Assembly: GCA_964058845.1 (NCBI GenBank)
Contig: CAXKVR010000006.1
Location: forward strand, 434,001-498,000
Reading direction: 5' to 3'
Origin: Carex sylvatica
Taxonomy: Eukaryota > Streptophyta > Magnoliopsida > Poales > Cyperaceae
Length of the DNA: 64,000 nucleotides
Positions 1 through 9,619 of the stretch are shown piece by piece. Made by a program: the position numbers and the translations under genes. How positions within the stretch are numbered: position 1 is the first letter of the stretch; every line of letters begins with the position of its first letter. The notes under the pieces are model-generated. The model did no database searches and was not told the origin of the DNA. It was given only the letters and a program-made list of their open reading frames with translations.

Positions 1-2190
1 ATTCACAAATATAAATCTAACATCTTTTTCTAACATATTAAAAATAAATCCGAATTTGAAAAATAAAATCTAACCTATTCAAAACAAATCTAATTTTTTC
101 ACATATTCACAAATATAAATCTAACATCTTTTTCTAACCTATTAAAAATAAATCTGAATTTCAAAAATAAAATATAATATATTCAAAACAAATCTAATTA
201 CTTCACATATTCACAAATATAAATCTAACATCTTTTTTCTAACCTATTAAAAATAAATTAGAATTTGAAAAATAAAATCTAACTTACTCAAAACAAATCT
301 AATTACTTCGCATATTCACAAAAATAAATCTAACATATTTTTCTAACATATTAAAATTAAATCCGATGTCAAAAATAAAATCTAATCTATTCCAAACAAA
401 TGTAATTACTCCACATATTCACAAAAATAAATCTAACATATTTTTTTAACCTATTAAAAATAAATCCAAATTTTAAAAATAAAATCTAACATATTCAAAA
501 CAAATCTAATTACTTCACATATTCACAAAAATAAATCTAACATCTTTTTCTAACCTATTAAAATTAAATCCGAATTTCAAAAATAAAATCTAACCTATTC
601 AAGACAAATCTAATTAGTTCACATATTCACAAAAATAAATCTAACATATTTTTTTAACCTATTAAAAATAAATCCGAATTTCAAAAATAAAATCTAACAT
701 ATTCAAAACAAATCTAATTACTTCACATATTCACAAAAATAAATCTAACATCTTTTTTCTAACCTATTAAAAATAAATCCGAATTTCAAAAATAAAATCT
801 AACCTATTCAAGACAAATCTAATTACGTCACATATTCAAAAAAATAAATCTAACATATTTGTTTAACCTATTAAAAATAAATCTAAATTTCAAAAATAAA
901 ATATAACCTATTCAAAACAAATCTAATTACTTCACATATTCACAAATATAAATCTAACATCTTTTTCTAACCTATTAAAAATAAATCCGAATTTCAAAAA
1001 TAAAATCTAACCTGTTCAAAACAAATCTAATTACTTCACATATTCACAAATATAAATCTAACATTTTTTTCTAACCTATTAAAAATAAATCCGAATTTGA
1101 AAAATAAAATCTAACTTATTCAAAACAAATCTAATTACTTCACATATTAACAAAAATAAATCTAACATCTTTTTCTAACCTATTAAAAATAAATCCGAAT
1201 TGGAAAAATAAAATCTAATCTATTCAAAATAAATCTAATTACTTCACATATTCACAAAAATAAATCTAACATATTTTTCTAACCTATTAAAAATAAATCC
1301 GAATTTCAAAAATAAAATCTAATCTATTCAAAACAAATCTAATTACTTCACATATTCACAAAAATAAATCTAACATATTTTTCTAACCTATTAAAATTAA
1401 ATCCGAATTTCAAAAATAAAATCTAACATATTCAAGACAAATCTAATTACTTCACATATTCACAAAAATAAATCTAACATATTTTTTTAACCTATTAAAA
1501 ATAAATCCGAATTTCAAAAATAAAATCTAACATATTCAAAACAAATCTAATTACTTCACATATTCACAAAAATAAATCTAACATCTTTTTTCTAACCTAT
1601 TAAAAATAAATCCGAATTTCAAAAATAAAATCTAACCTATTCAAGACAAATCTAATTACTTCACATATTCAAAAAAATAAATCTAACATATTTGTTTAGC
1701 CTATTAAAAATAAATCTAAATTTCAAAAATAAAATCTAACTTATTCAAAACAAATCTAATTACTTCACATATTCACAAATATAAATCTAACATCTTTTTC
1801 TAACCTATTAAAAATAAATCCGAATTTCAAAAATAAAATCTAACCTGTTCAAAACAAATCTAATTACTTCACATATTCACAAATATAAATCTAACATTTT
1901 TTTCTAACCTATTAAAAATAAATCCGAATTTGAAAAATAAAATCTAACTTATTCAAAACAAATCTAATTACTTCACATATTAACAAAAATAAATATAACA
2001 TCTTTTTCTAACCTATTAAAAATAAATCCGAATTGAAAAAATAAAATCTAATCTATTCAAAACAAATCTAATTACTTCACATATTCACAAAAATAAATCT
2101 AACATATTTTTCTAACCTATTAAAAATAAATCCGAATTTCAAAAATAAAATCTAATCTATTCAAAACAAATCTAATTACTTCACATCTAA
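1..2190. repeat. Tandem array of ~104-bp AT-rich monomers with ~832-bp higher-order period
   Basis: The segment is a head-to-tail array. The phrase attcacaaa(t/a)ataaatc recurs at 1, 105 and 209 and onward, giving a 104-bp monomer and about 21 copies. Each monomer contains ttcacatattcac, aaataaatctaac, a T-run, cctattaaaaataaat, aaaaataaaatctaac and caaatctaatta. Diagnostic variants recur at a longer spacing: cctgttcaaa at 1011 and about 1844, and atttgttta at about 860 and 1692. That spacing of 832-833 bp equals eight monomers, so the array has a higher-order unit. No coding frame is seen. The left edge is cut by the window. This is satellite-like DNA, possibly lying inside the transposon whose end follows. 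Confidence 0.93.
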
Positions 2191-2380
2191 CAAATCTAAC
2201 ATAAACTAAATAAATCTAACATATTCAATAAATCTAACAAATCTAATAAATCTAACAAATCTAATTAATTAACAAATTTAACAAATCTAACATTTCTAAT
2301 TACTTAACAATTAACATTCAATAAATCTAGCATAAACTAAATTTACTCTACAAAAATAAATTAATCTAACTAACCTTTAA
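2191..2380. repeat. Degenerate edge of the array, short aaatctaac-type repeats
   Basis: The 104-bp periodicity breaks down after about 2190. It is replaced by irregular short repeats of the words aaatctaac, aaatctaat and ttaacaa up to about 2370. The motif resembles no telomere repeat known to me. It reads as the decayed or seeding edge of the array, and no gene is visible. Confidence 0.7.
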
Positions 2381-2920
2381 TTTTGGCGGAAAAATCTTGC
2401 GGGAGGTGACGAACTTCGTAATTTTGATACCTTCGTAATTCCGTTTGCGTATTTGTAGAATGAATTAAATTTATAACTATATATTTTTTTAACAATAAAT
2501 ATAAAATTGAGAATAATAAAAATATTGAGATTGAGAGATGAAAATATTGAGAGAATGAGAGAATTAGATGTGAAATAATTGAGGGAGAGGGACGTATATT
2601 TATGGAGGTTTGATTGGAGGGGGAATAAAATTTGAAATTTAATAATAAAAAAAAAACGGGTACAGCAGGTGCGGGTATTGTGGGTACAGGTATACGGGTT
2701 CACGGGTGCGGGTACAACGGGCGGGCACGGGTACAACGGGCGGGCAACGGGTACGAGTGAGCCGGATTTTTTTCCAAAAAAACCGTGGCCGGCCCGTTTA
2801 ATATCCGAACTTGTGTATCCGTTTACCCGTCTATACCTGAGCACGGGTACGGGTACTCCGGGTAACGGGCACGGACAGACCGGGTGCAGGCTGAACCCGC
2901 CGGTTTTATCCAACCACTAG
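2381..2920. mobile_element. 3' end of an hAT-like transposon with GC-rich subterminal repeats
   Basis: An AT-rich segment (2381-2650) passes abruptly into a GC-rich stretch made of acgggtac, acgggcgggc and ccgggtaacggg words (2655-2905). It ends in ccaaccactag at 2910-2920, whose reverse complement (tagtggttgg) is a typical hAT-style terminus. The order of motifs, including ggatttttttccaaaaa and then tgtatccgtttacccg, parallels the 3' end of the complete element at 37148-38141. The 5' terminus is not in the window; the tandem array at 1-2190 may lie inside this element. The 178-codon open frame on the minus strand here is low-complexity and not a gene. Confidence 0.6.
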
Positions 2921-2928
2921 CGGCCGCG

Positions 2929-3072
2929 TATGCAGCTACGTAGACTGCTACGTGTGATGTGACAAATAAAAGAGATCTCAAATAACAACACCGGTCTTTC
3001 CAAAATATCTCCTCTCATTTCTCAACTCCCCTCTCGCATTTCTTCTCACTTCTAAGAAAAAAAACAACAAAA
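2929..3072 (+). promoter_or_regulatory. Short promoter and 5' UTR of the peroxiredoxin gene
   Basis: Only about 150 bp separate the transposon end from the start codon. The stretch holds a weak TATA-like acaaataaaag near 2961-2971, then a CT-rich leader (ctctcatttctcaactcccc) and an A-rich context directly before the ATG at 3073. I infer transcription starts near 2990-3010. Most upstream regulatory sequence must therefore lie in transposon-derived DNA, or the promoter is very compact. Confidence 0.45.
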
Positions 3073-4901
3073 ATGGCACCGATCGCCGTTGGAGCAACGC
3101 TTCCCGATGGAACCCTCGATTGGTTCGACGAGTCCGATCAGCGTCAGAGCCTCACTATCCATGGCCTCGCCAAGGGCAAAAAGGTCGTTCTCGTCGGTGT
3201 TCCCGGTGCCTTCACCCCCACTTGCAGGTTTCTCTTTTTCTTCATTTTCATTTTCGTTTTCATTTCATTCCCTTCTAATGTCTCTTTATTGGCTTGATCT
3301 ACTCGGAAATATTGGAGGTATCGATTTCATTATACTTCCAAATAAGAGAAATTGTCAGCTAGGTTATTTCAATTCTAGATCTGAGGTGTGTTCTATCTTC
3401 TTATTTGTTAAAAATATATGAAATGATTTCACTATCTAATGCAAAGTTTAATTTTTATAATTTTTTATGCATATGCATCGCTCATGACACAGAAGAAGAT
3501 CAATTGTTTGACTTTTCAAATTTTAATATCAACATTAAATATTAATGAACAAATAGTTTCCCCATGTATCCCCCAAAGAGTTGGAATTGACTCTCTTGTC
3601 AGTGAAACATATTATTTTAGAGATATTGGACTTGATCCATTGTATTCAGTCTTTGTACAATTCGACTTACAGTTTTTTATGCATAGCCAACAACTTGATC
3701 ACCAAAAAGTATAGAATTTTGAATTCATTTGCTACTGCATCCAGAGGTGAAGAAAATAGATACAAAATTAACTACAACCATCCATTAATCTTATCCCAAA
3801 CAATTTTTCTATAGTTTTTTATGCATATGCATTGCTCTTGACACATAACAAAATGAACTGTTTGACTTTTGTTATTTAAATTTTAACATTAAATATTAAT
3901 GAACAAATAAAATTTCCATGTATCCCAAATAATTGAAATCAGTCCTCAATGAAAAATATTTTTTTAGAGATATCGAACTTGATCCATTATATTCCCGTCT
4001 TTGTAAAATTCGACCTGCTTCAGGAAAAAAAAATGCTTGTTTTGGACCTTTTTTCTTCATTAGTTTTGACTTTTGACTCTCATATAGACACATGCATAAT
4101 GCGAGCAATCCATGGAATTATTCAAATATTAATATGCTGCTCTCGCACCACCTTGAGTACAATTTATTTGAAATGAAATAATTTTAGATCATCAGATTGA
4201 TATGATTTTTTTTATGTGATATGAACATCTCAGCATGCAGCATGTGCCTGGCTTCATTCAAAGTGCAGAGGAGCTCAAGGCCAAGGGTGTTGACGAAATC
4301 CTTGTCATTAGTGGTATTTTATTTGGACTAATTCTCCACTAGTTTGTGTTGATAATTCACTTTGATATATTTATTGATTTAAAATTTTCCAGTCCCTTTC
4401 TACCAAGGTTTGTTCTTTGACTGTGTAAAAGTATGTGTTGGAATTTAGGACCAAATTCTATATTTCTTGTTTTTAGTTTACCATTTTTTGGTGGGTTTTT
4501 GGTATCAAACAGGACAAAATGAAAAACAAAATGGTTTATACTGGAACAGAAACGGGGTGTTTGATTTTGGGTCACTTATTCTAAGAGAAAAAAAAAGAAA
4601 GATAAATACAATAACCAGCATTTATCTAAAAAAAATAAAATGTGCAGTGAACGACCTGTTTGTGATGAAGGCATGGGCAAAGACCTACCCTGAGAATAAG
4701 CACGTGAAGTTCCTGGCAGATGGTTCAGGTATATACACCAAGGCACTAGGCCTCGAGCTGGACCTCTCTGAAAAGGGGCTTGGGACCCGCTCCAGGCGCT
4801 ATGCTATCCTGGCCGATGATCTCGTTGTCAAGGTCGCCAACATTGAGGAAGGTGGCGCTTTCACTGTATCTGGTGCAGATGAAATTCTCAAGGCCCTCTA
4901 G
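3073..4901 (+). CDS. PRXIIB: Type II (PrxII, cytosolic-type) peroxiredoxin, 3 exons, 162 aa
   Basis: Exons are 3073-3227, 4234-4313 and 4648-4901 (489 nt, 162 residues plus stop), all with GT-AG introns. The protein opens [15 protein letters not shown], lacks a transit peptide and has the length of Arabidopsis PRXIIB, pointing to the cytosolic thioredoxin/glutaredoxin-dependent peroxidase that reduces H2O2 and alkyl hydroperoxides. The peroxidatic cysteine is Cys51 in PGAFTPTC. Other family blocks are HVPGFI (55-60), [15 protein letters not shown] and the C-terminal EILKAL. The resolving cysteine expected at residue 76 (EIICFS in Arabidopsis) is valine here (EILVIS), and VNDPF reads VNDLF. 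No other cysteine is present. The start is fixed by the family N-terminus and an A-rich context. A GA microsatellite follows the stop directly. The gene appears intact. Confidence 0.93.
3450..4020 (+). repeat. Intron-internal duplication in the peroxiredoxin intron 1
   Basis: Two diverged copies of a ~200-bp segment lie in intron 1, at about 3460-3662 and 3815-4017, in direct orientation. Shared landmarks, in order, are ttttttatgcatatgca, gacaca, tgtttgactttt, aacattaaatattaatgaac, ccatgtatccc, ttttagagatat and acttgatccatt. Neither copy is coding. The event accounts for most of the unusual 1006-bp length of this intron. Confidence 0.8.
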
Positions 4902-4918
4902 AGAGAGAGAGAGAGAGA
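4902..4918 (+). repeat. GA microsatellite at the start of the 3' UTR
   Basis: A (GA)n run of about 17 bp begins directly after the TAG stop codon of the peroxiredoxin, so it lies in the 3' UTR. Confidence 0.9.
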
Positions 4919-5780
4919 GGATGGTTGGAGGCTTGGAGCTGCCAACATGTTTTGTTTATGTAAGTTAGTTTCGTATGAATAAGGGTAGTTTTTATATGCT
5001 GGATCAGAAGGCAGCTTGAACTGCTGTAACCGTAAACTGTTGCTTGTTTTGTGCTTAGTCGGCTGCTGTTTTTGTTGATAATTTGCCGGGTATTGTCTGC
5101 TGGTTATTTCAAATCGGTAAACATTCTGTCGAGAAATTCCAGTTGATAAATTAAATTTTGTTGCAACATCCAAGGAATTGCCATTTTCATATATAGTAAG
5201 ATGTTGCTTAATTTTATTTAATATTCCCAAAACTAGTGCGTCACTGTTCTTATGTTTCATTATCTCATACTCTTACGTGTGCAATTATTGTGATTCTAGG
5301 TTTCTATTTGTTTTTTTTTTTTTTGGATAAAAAGAACCTCAAGCAGGGTGGTTAGGACTTTTTATTGTCAGCTTTCATTATTTTACGATTTCTACTAATT
5401 TCACAATTTCAGTGTACAATTGTATTCAGTTTTTTTTAATCATGTCTCTGATTTCAAACCGATTTTTTTCTTAACATCAATTCTTTCAGGCAAGGCTTAT
5501 CTTGACAATCTTAATGATATATATTGAAATCGATTCAAATAAGATTGAAAAACAAAAAAAGTGTATGAGCTTGTTGTTGGATATATAGATATAGTACCAA
5601 TAAAATTTCAATTTCGTTGTTTGGTTGTGCATCAAGAGCCGTTGATGAACGGTAAAATATACTCTAAATCTCACAATTTTTTATGACTATTAAACCGTAC
5701 AGTTCTGGTTCTCATTTTCTGTCGGAGTCATACATGCTATACTAGTACCAAATACAATCTGAGAGGGCTGCTAATCATAT
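4919..5780. other. 3' UTR and intergenic DNA without a recognisable gene
   Basis: The first ~300 bp are probably the peroxiredoxin 3' UTR, as the composition stays balanced to about 5220. The rest is AT-rich with a T-run at about 5311. I see no exon, repeat family or RNA gene here. Confidence 0.5.
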
Positions 5781-7129
5781 TCTAGTGTTAATTATTATTA
5801 TGTTACAACATTCTAATTGAGTAGGACTGGTAAGGGGATGATATCCTAGTCTCATTCTAAACAATTGCATAAACGATTTATGATAAGTTTCAATTATCAA
5901 GACTATAATGTTTTAAGTTCACAGTTACGTTTTTCCTATATTCTTTCCGTAGTTGCAATAATCGAGATTACTTCACTATTGGTTCATCGAACGCGACATT
6001 CGTCTACAGATTAATAATCCCAATCATGTCCTAGTGTTAATCATTATTACGTTACAATACCCTAATTGAGTAGGACTGGTAAGGGGATGGTATTCTAGCC
6101 TCATCCTAAACAATTGCATAAACGATCTATGATAAGTCTCAATTATCAAGACTAGAAGGTTTTAAGTTCATAGTTACGTCCTTCTTATATTCCTTCCGTA
6201 GTTGCAATAATCGAGATTACCCCACTATTTGTTCATCGAACGCGACATTCGTCTACAGATTAATAATCTCAATATGTATTTACTTGAAGTTCGGACTGCA
6301 AGAGATCAACTGTTACGTCTATTTTTCTTATTGGATCTATGATAATTATACCCTATTCCTACTGATCAACCCTATACGCCTACCATGGAGTGTACGTCTC
6401 CATGCTGTCGAGGTTAAAATGCACCAAAATAGGTAGTGATATGAAGAATAAAACTCAAGTAAAATTCAGATCAAGCGCAAATGATAAATATAAATAAATC
6501 ATTAGATTAACTCATAAATATTCAAGATTACACGCCTTTACTCTAAAAAATGATTGTTTAGCCGCTCATGGCGGGTTCAACAACAAAGAGACAAAAGACA
6601 TGAAGAAAGAGAACAAAGAAGAGAGATGGAAGGTTGACACCTATTCTATCTTTTTCATGCATGCTGTCTTCAGCTGCTGCCTCTTACTTCTCTCCTAGTG
6701 AAGACCTTGCTATTTTACTAGTTTATCCTTTGTAAATTGCATAGCCTTCCTTTAGAGAAACCCTAGATTTAATATATCCTAATGGAAAATGGTGGGTTGT
6801 GCTTCTAGATACTGATTGGTATTCGATTGGGTCCTTATATAGACCTTTAACCTGACCTAGAGCTATAACCGTTGTTCTGGCAGTTATTCTGTGCGAATGC
6901 CTGAGTCACATGGGGTTCACTTCTTGGTTGCACGGTTGGCATAAATCGTATATGGTCGCTCTCTGGGTTGCATGCGGATGAGGGCATCCGCACGTCCTGG
7001 GCTGGTCTCTGACTTTGTGTCCAACTTGGAATGTTTTCTTCTCTTTTTAGCTCAAATAATGCTAAAATCCTACAATTCTCTAAAATCAAGTGAAATAGCA
7101 AAAATGAACCTGATTCTTAAGAAAATAGA
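5781..7129 (-). mobile_element. Degenerate LTR-like non-coding element, left part (split by a younger insertion)
   Basis: This stretch shares motifs with the TG...CA family described below: cagttacgtc boxes, a cattcg/cgcgacattcg region, a TATA-like box read on the minus strand (tccttatatagacc at about 6832) and a GC palindrome (gcggatgagggcatccgc, about 6973). It contains no open frame of interest. Its right part was separated by the 7130-8753 insertion and continues at about 8759-8830. The outer ends are not clear, so this is a family-level inference. Confidence 0.5.
5787..6275 (-). repeat. Two tandem copies of a ~247-bp unit
   Basis: Copies at about 5787-6030 and 6034-6275 share long blocks such as aattgagtaggactggtaag, aacaattgcataaacga, tcaattatcaagacta, cgtagttgcaataatcgag and catcgaacgcgacattcg. 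They differ by scattered substitutions. The duplication lies inside the degenerate LTR-like element and is non-coding. Confidence 0.9.
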
Positions 7130-8753
7130 TGTTTACACAAAAGCGTATGGTACAAAGTTTCAGTACAGCAAGCTGTACCTTTTAACCTTTAATACACTTT
7201 CGGTTCAGACTGCAAGTGCACAGTCCTATCGAGTAGTATATCGTCGGGTATCGATCACAGGGATGGTTCAAATCTAAACCGGACTCTACTTAAATCAGTT
7301 AAAGACTAGAAGTGAGAAATTATTGGTTTTTGGTATTTAATTCCTAATCAGTTCAATAACAGTAATTAAATGAAAGACAGTAAATAAACTTGGTTTAAAT
7401 CAATAATAAAAGGCGTTTCCAGGGTTTCAGACTTATCTCAGTTCTGCCTCTCAGTCCCTGACACGGACCGTGTAGTTTCCTACACGGGTCGTATCAGCTT
7501 ACATGAGTCGTGTACTGTCGTACACGGGTCGTGTGGACTTCGAGTTAATGCACCAGTCACTGTTTCTTTACGTGGTTCCTTTGTGTAGGGTTCAACTGAC
7601 CAGACCTAATGTTTCTAAACCTCAACTGTCGTATGTTGGTTTATTAACTTGGTATGGAATCTGCAATATTTGCCCTCTTTGGGCTCTAAACCTCAACTGT
7701 CGTATATTGGTTCGAGTTACCAAGTTACTTGTTTGGAATACTAAAGGTAACCTCTTATCCGTCGATAAGAGGAAATGTTCACCTTTCGGCTACTAGTTGG
7801 TTTCCCTTGTCGGATCACTAATCCTACCTCATGTACTTAGTCTGGTTAAAAGATCAAATTGGACACAGTACCTTATAGATGTGGCCTCATCTAGTGGTCA
7901 AACCAAATAATAATCAAGCAATTCAAACTAAGCAATTAAAATCAATCACAATCAAGCAAACACAAATTTCAACGTAAAAATCCAATAACTAGATGCAAAA
8001 CAAAACATTCGATTACATCTTAACCCTATAAACTAATAAAACTACTCAAACATAGTACTAAAACAGATAACAAAGATAAAGGAATAAGAATTCATTCTAA
8101 AACCCGAAGTACAAAGAAGATCCACAACAAAAACTCACGTCTTTTGCTTCTCAACTTCGTCTCCAAGCAATAGCCGTCAATCTGTAACCCTAGAATTGTC
8201 TCTCTGCTCCCGAATACCTCTCTGGTGCAAGAAATCCCGTTTATATAGACTTTGGCCGACTTTCCTTCCTTCAGATTTCTTTCCAGAACTCCAGATTTCT
8301 TTCTGGATTTGTCTGTTACGACCCGTATCAAAATTGACACGGACCATACAGAATTTCCAAAAATGCCAGATTGTAGATCTTCTCGCAAGCTTTCCGAAAA
8401 GTGGTCATACACTCAAAACGGAGCTACGAGTCAAAATCTATGACTGTTTTAAGTTTGGATGCTGAAATTTCAGCATAGTTCTGGTCTGGTCGAGGCTGAT
8501 AAGACCCGGACAAGATGTTGTAAGACCCGTACAAGATATTGTACGACCCGTACAAGATGTTGTAAGACCCGTGTCAGAACTTCTCAAATCCAGATTTCTT
8601 CTCGATTTCATCTGATTCCTGCAAAGTAAGAACAAACTTGCAGCAGTACCATATTCTATAGATATTCAATGCAATATGACTGATTTAATGATTCTAAACA
8701 CAGGTTTTGGTACAAAATATAGGTCGGAAAGTAGATACGTTTGCGAGATATCA
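7130..8753 (-). mobile_element. TG...CA non-coding element, family copy 1 (solo-LTR-like), TSD ataga
   Basis: The element begins tgtttacac and ends gagatatca, and is flanked by identical 5-bp duplications ataga at 7125-7129 and 8754-8758. In the minus (sense) orientation it starts TGATATC, passes a block near 8375-8456 containing gagctacgagtcaaaa, then a TATA box (tctatataaacg, about 8240-8250), and ends in the terminal box with gtatcgatc and gtacagcaagctgtac. There is no coding capacity. TG...CA ends plus a 5-bp duplication are the signature of an LTR left by recombination, or of a non-autonomous LTR element. Palindromic acacggaccgtgt and acacgggtcgtgt words lie at 7460-7540, with tandem agacccgtacaa words at 8500-8580. 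Confidence 0.8.
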
Positions 8754-9619
8754 ATAGATAAAAGTAATTCGATAAATGGTCATTTTTTTAGGTTAAGTGA
8801 TAGGGTAAATCACTACTTATTCACCTCTATCACGACCACCTACTTCTCTTGTTATATGGAGACACTACTAGTGTGCTGAAAAATACTTTAATTGGAGTGT
8901 TGTATTATGGTTATAACCAGTGTTATAAAATACAATTTTCATGCGGTATGCAGAAATTTACTGTATACTGCGTATGCAGTATACGGCCACATATACAGAT
9001 TTTTATGCGGACTTATATATGCAAATTTTAGTAGTATGTGCAATTTATATAACAGTCTATTCATATAATTTATAATTTTAGTTACATCTATTTAAAAATT
9101 TATACAGTCCATAATTCATTTACATATATAAGAAATGAGCTAATTTAAAAATTAATAACAAGAGAAAAAGCTTGCTGGATTTGCACATATACAATAGCCT
9201 ATTCGGCCCATTTAGATTGCCTTTTATTTTTTGAAATGAATGCATTGAGGCCGTGAGGCGTGACTCGTGAGTGAAAGTATTTAATAATAGAGAATGACTA
9301 ACAGTATTCCTATTCAGTTTCCTATCTGTTTTCCGTACTAAAAGACAAAAAAAAAAGTAAAACAAAGAACCACTAACTGATGCACACGTGCTAATTACCA
9401 CCAAAGAGCAAGGTTAACGCGATTTTATTAATAGTCAAAACATATAGTATTCATACTTACGAATTTATAATATTCACACTTATTATCTATAATAGTCAAA
9501 ACTGAAGGGGATCATTAATCTTGAGAACCAGTAACGACCAGGGGGGCCGTTGGCGTCTTGTGACAGCCTAGATTGGAGACCGCAATCGTCTGAAAGCGAC
9601 ATTTGCCAATATTAGAGAC
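8754..9619. other. Mixed repeat remnants between two LTR-like elements
   Basis: 8759-8830 continues the element interrupted at 7130. 8830-8915 is a lone unit of the 81-bp satellite. 8920-9060 contains cagtgttataaaatac and atgcggtatgcag words related to the hAT MITE at 39305. The remainder to 9619 is AT-rich, with attcat-type words near 9445-9475. No gene is seen. Confidence 0.55.

Noticed and set aside
1..2190. CRISPR-like array or telomeric repeat
   Set aside because: Repeats are contiguous with no unique spacers and the genome is eukaryotic. The words do not match the plant telomere motif.
2377..2913. 178-codon open frame on the minus strand
   Set aside because: Its first half is the translation of GC-rich hAT subterminal repeats and its second half is low-complexity Leu/Ile/Ser/Phe from AT-rich DNA. 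There is no domain or plausible codon use.
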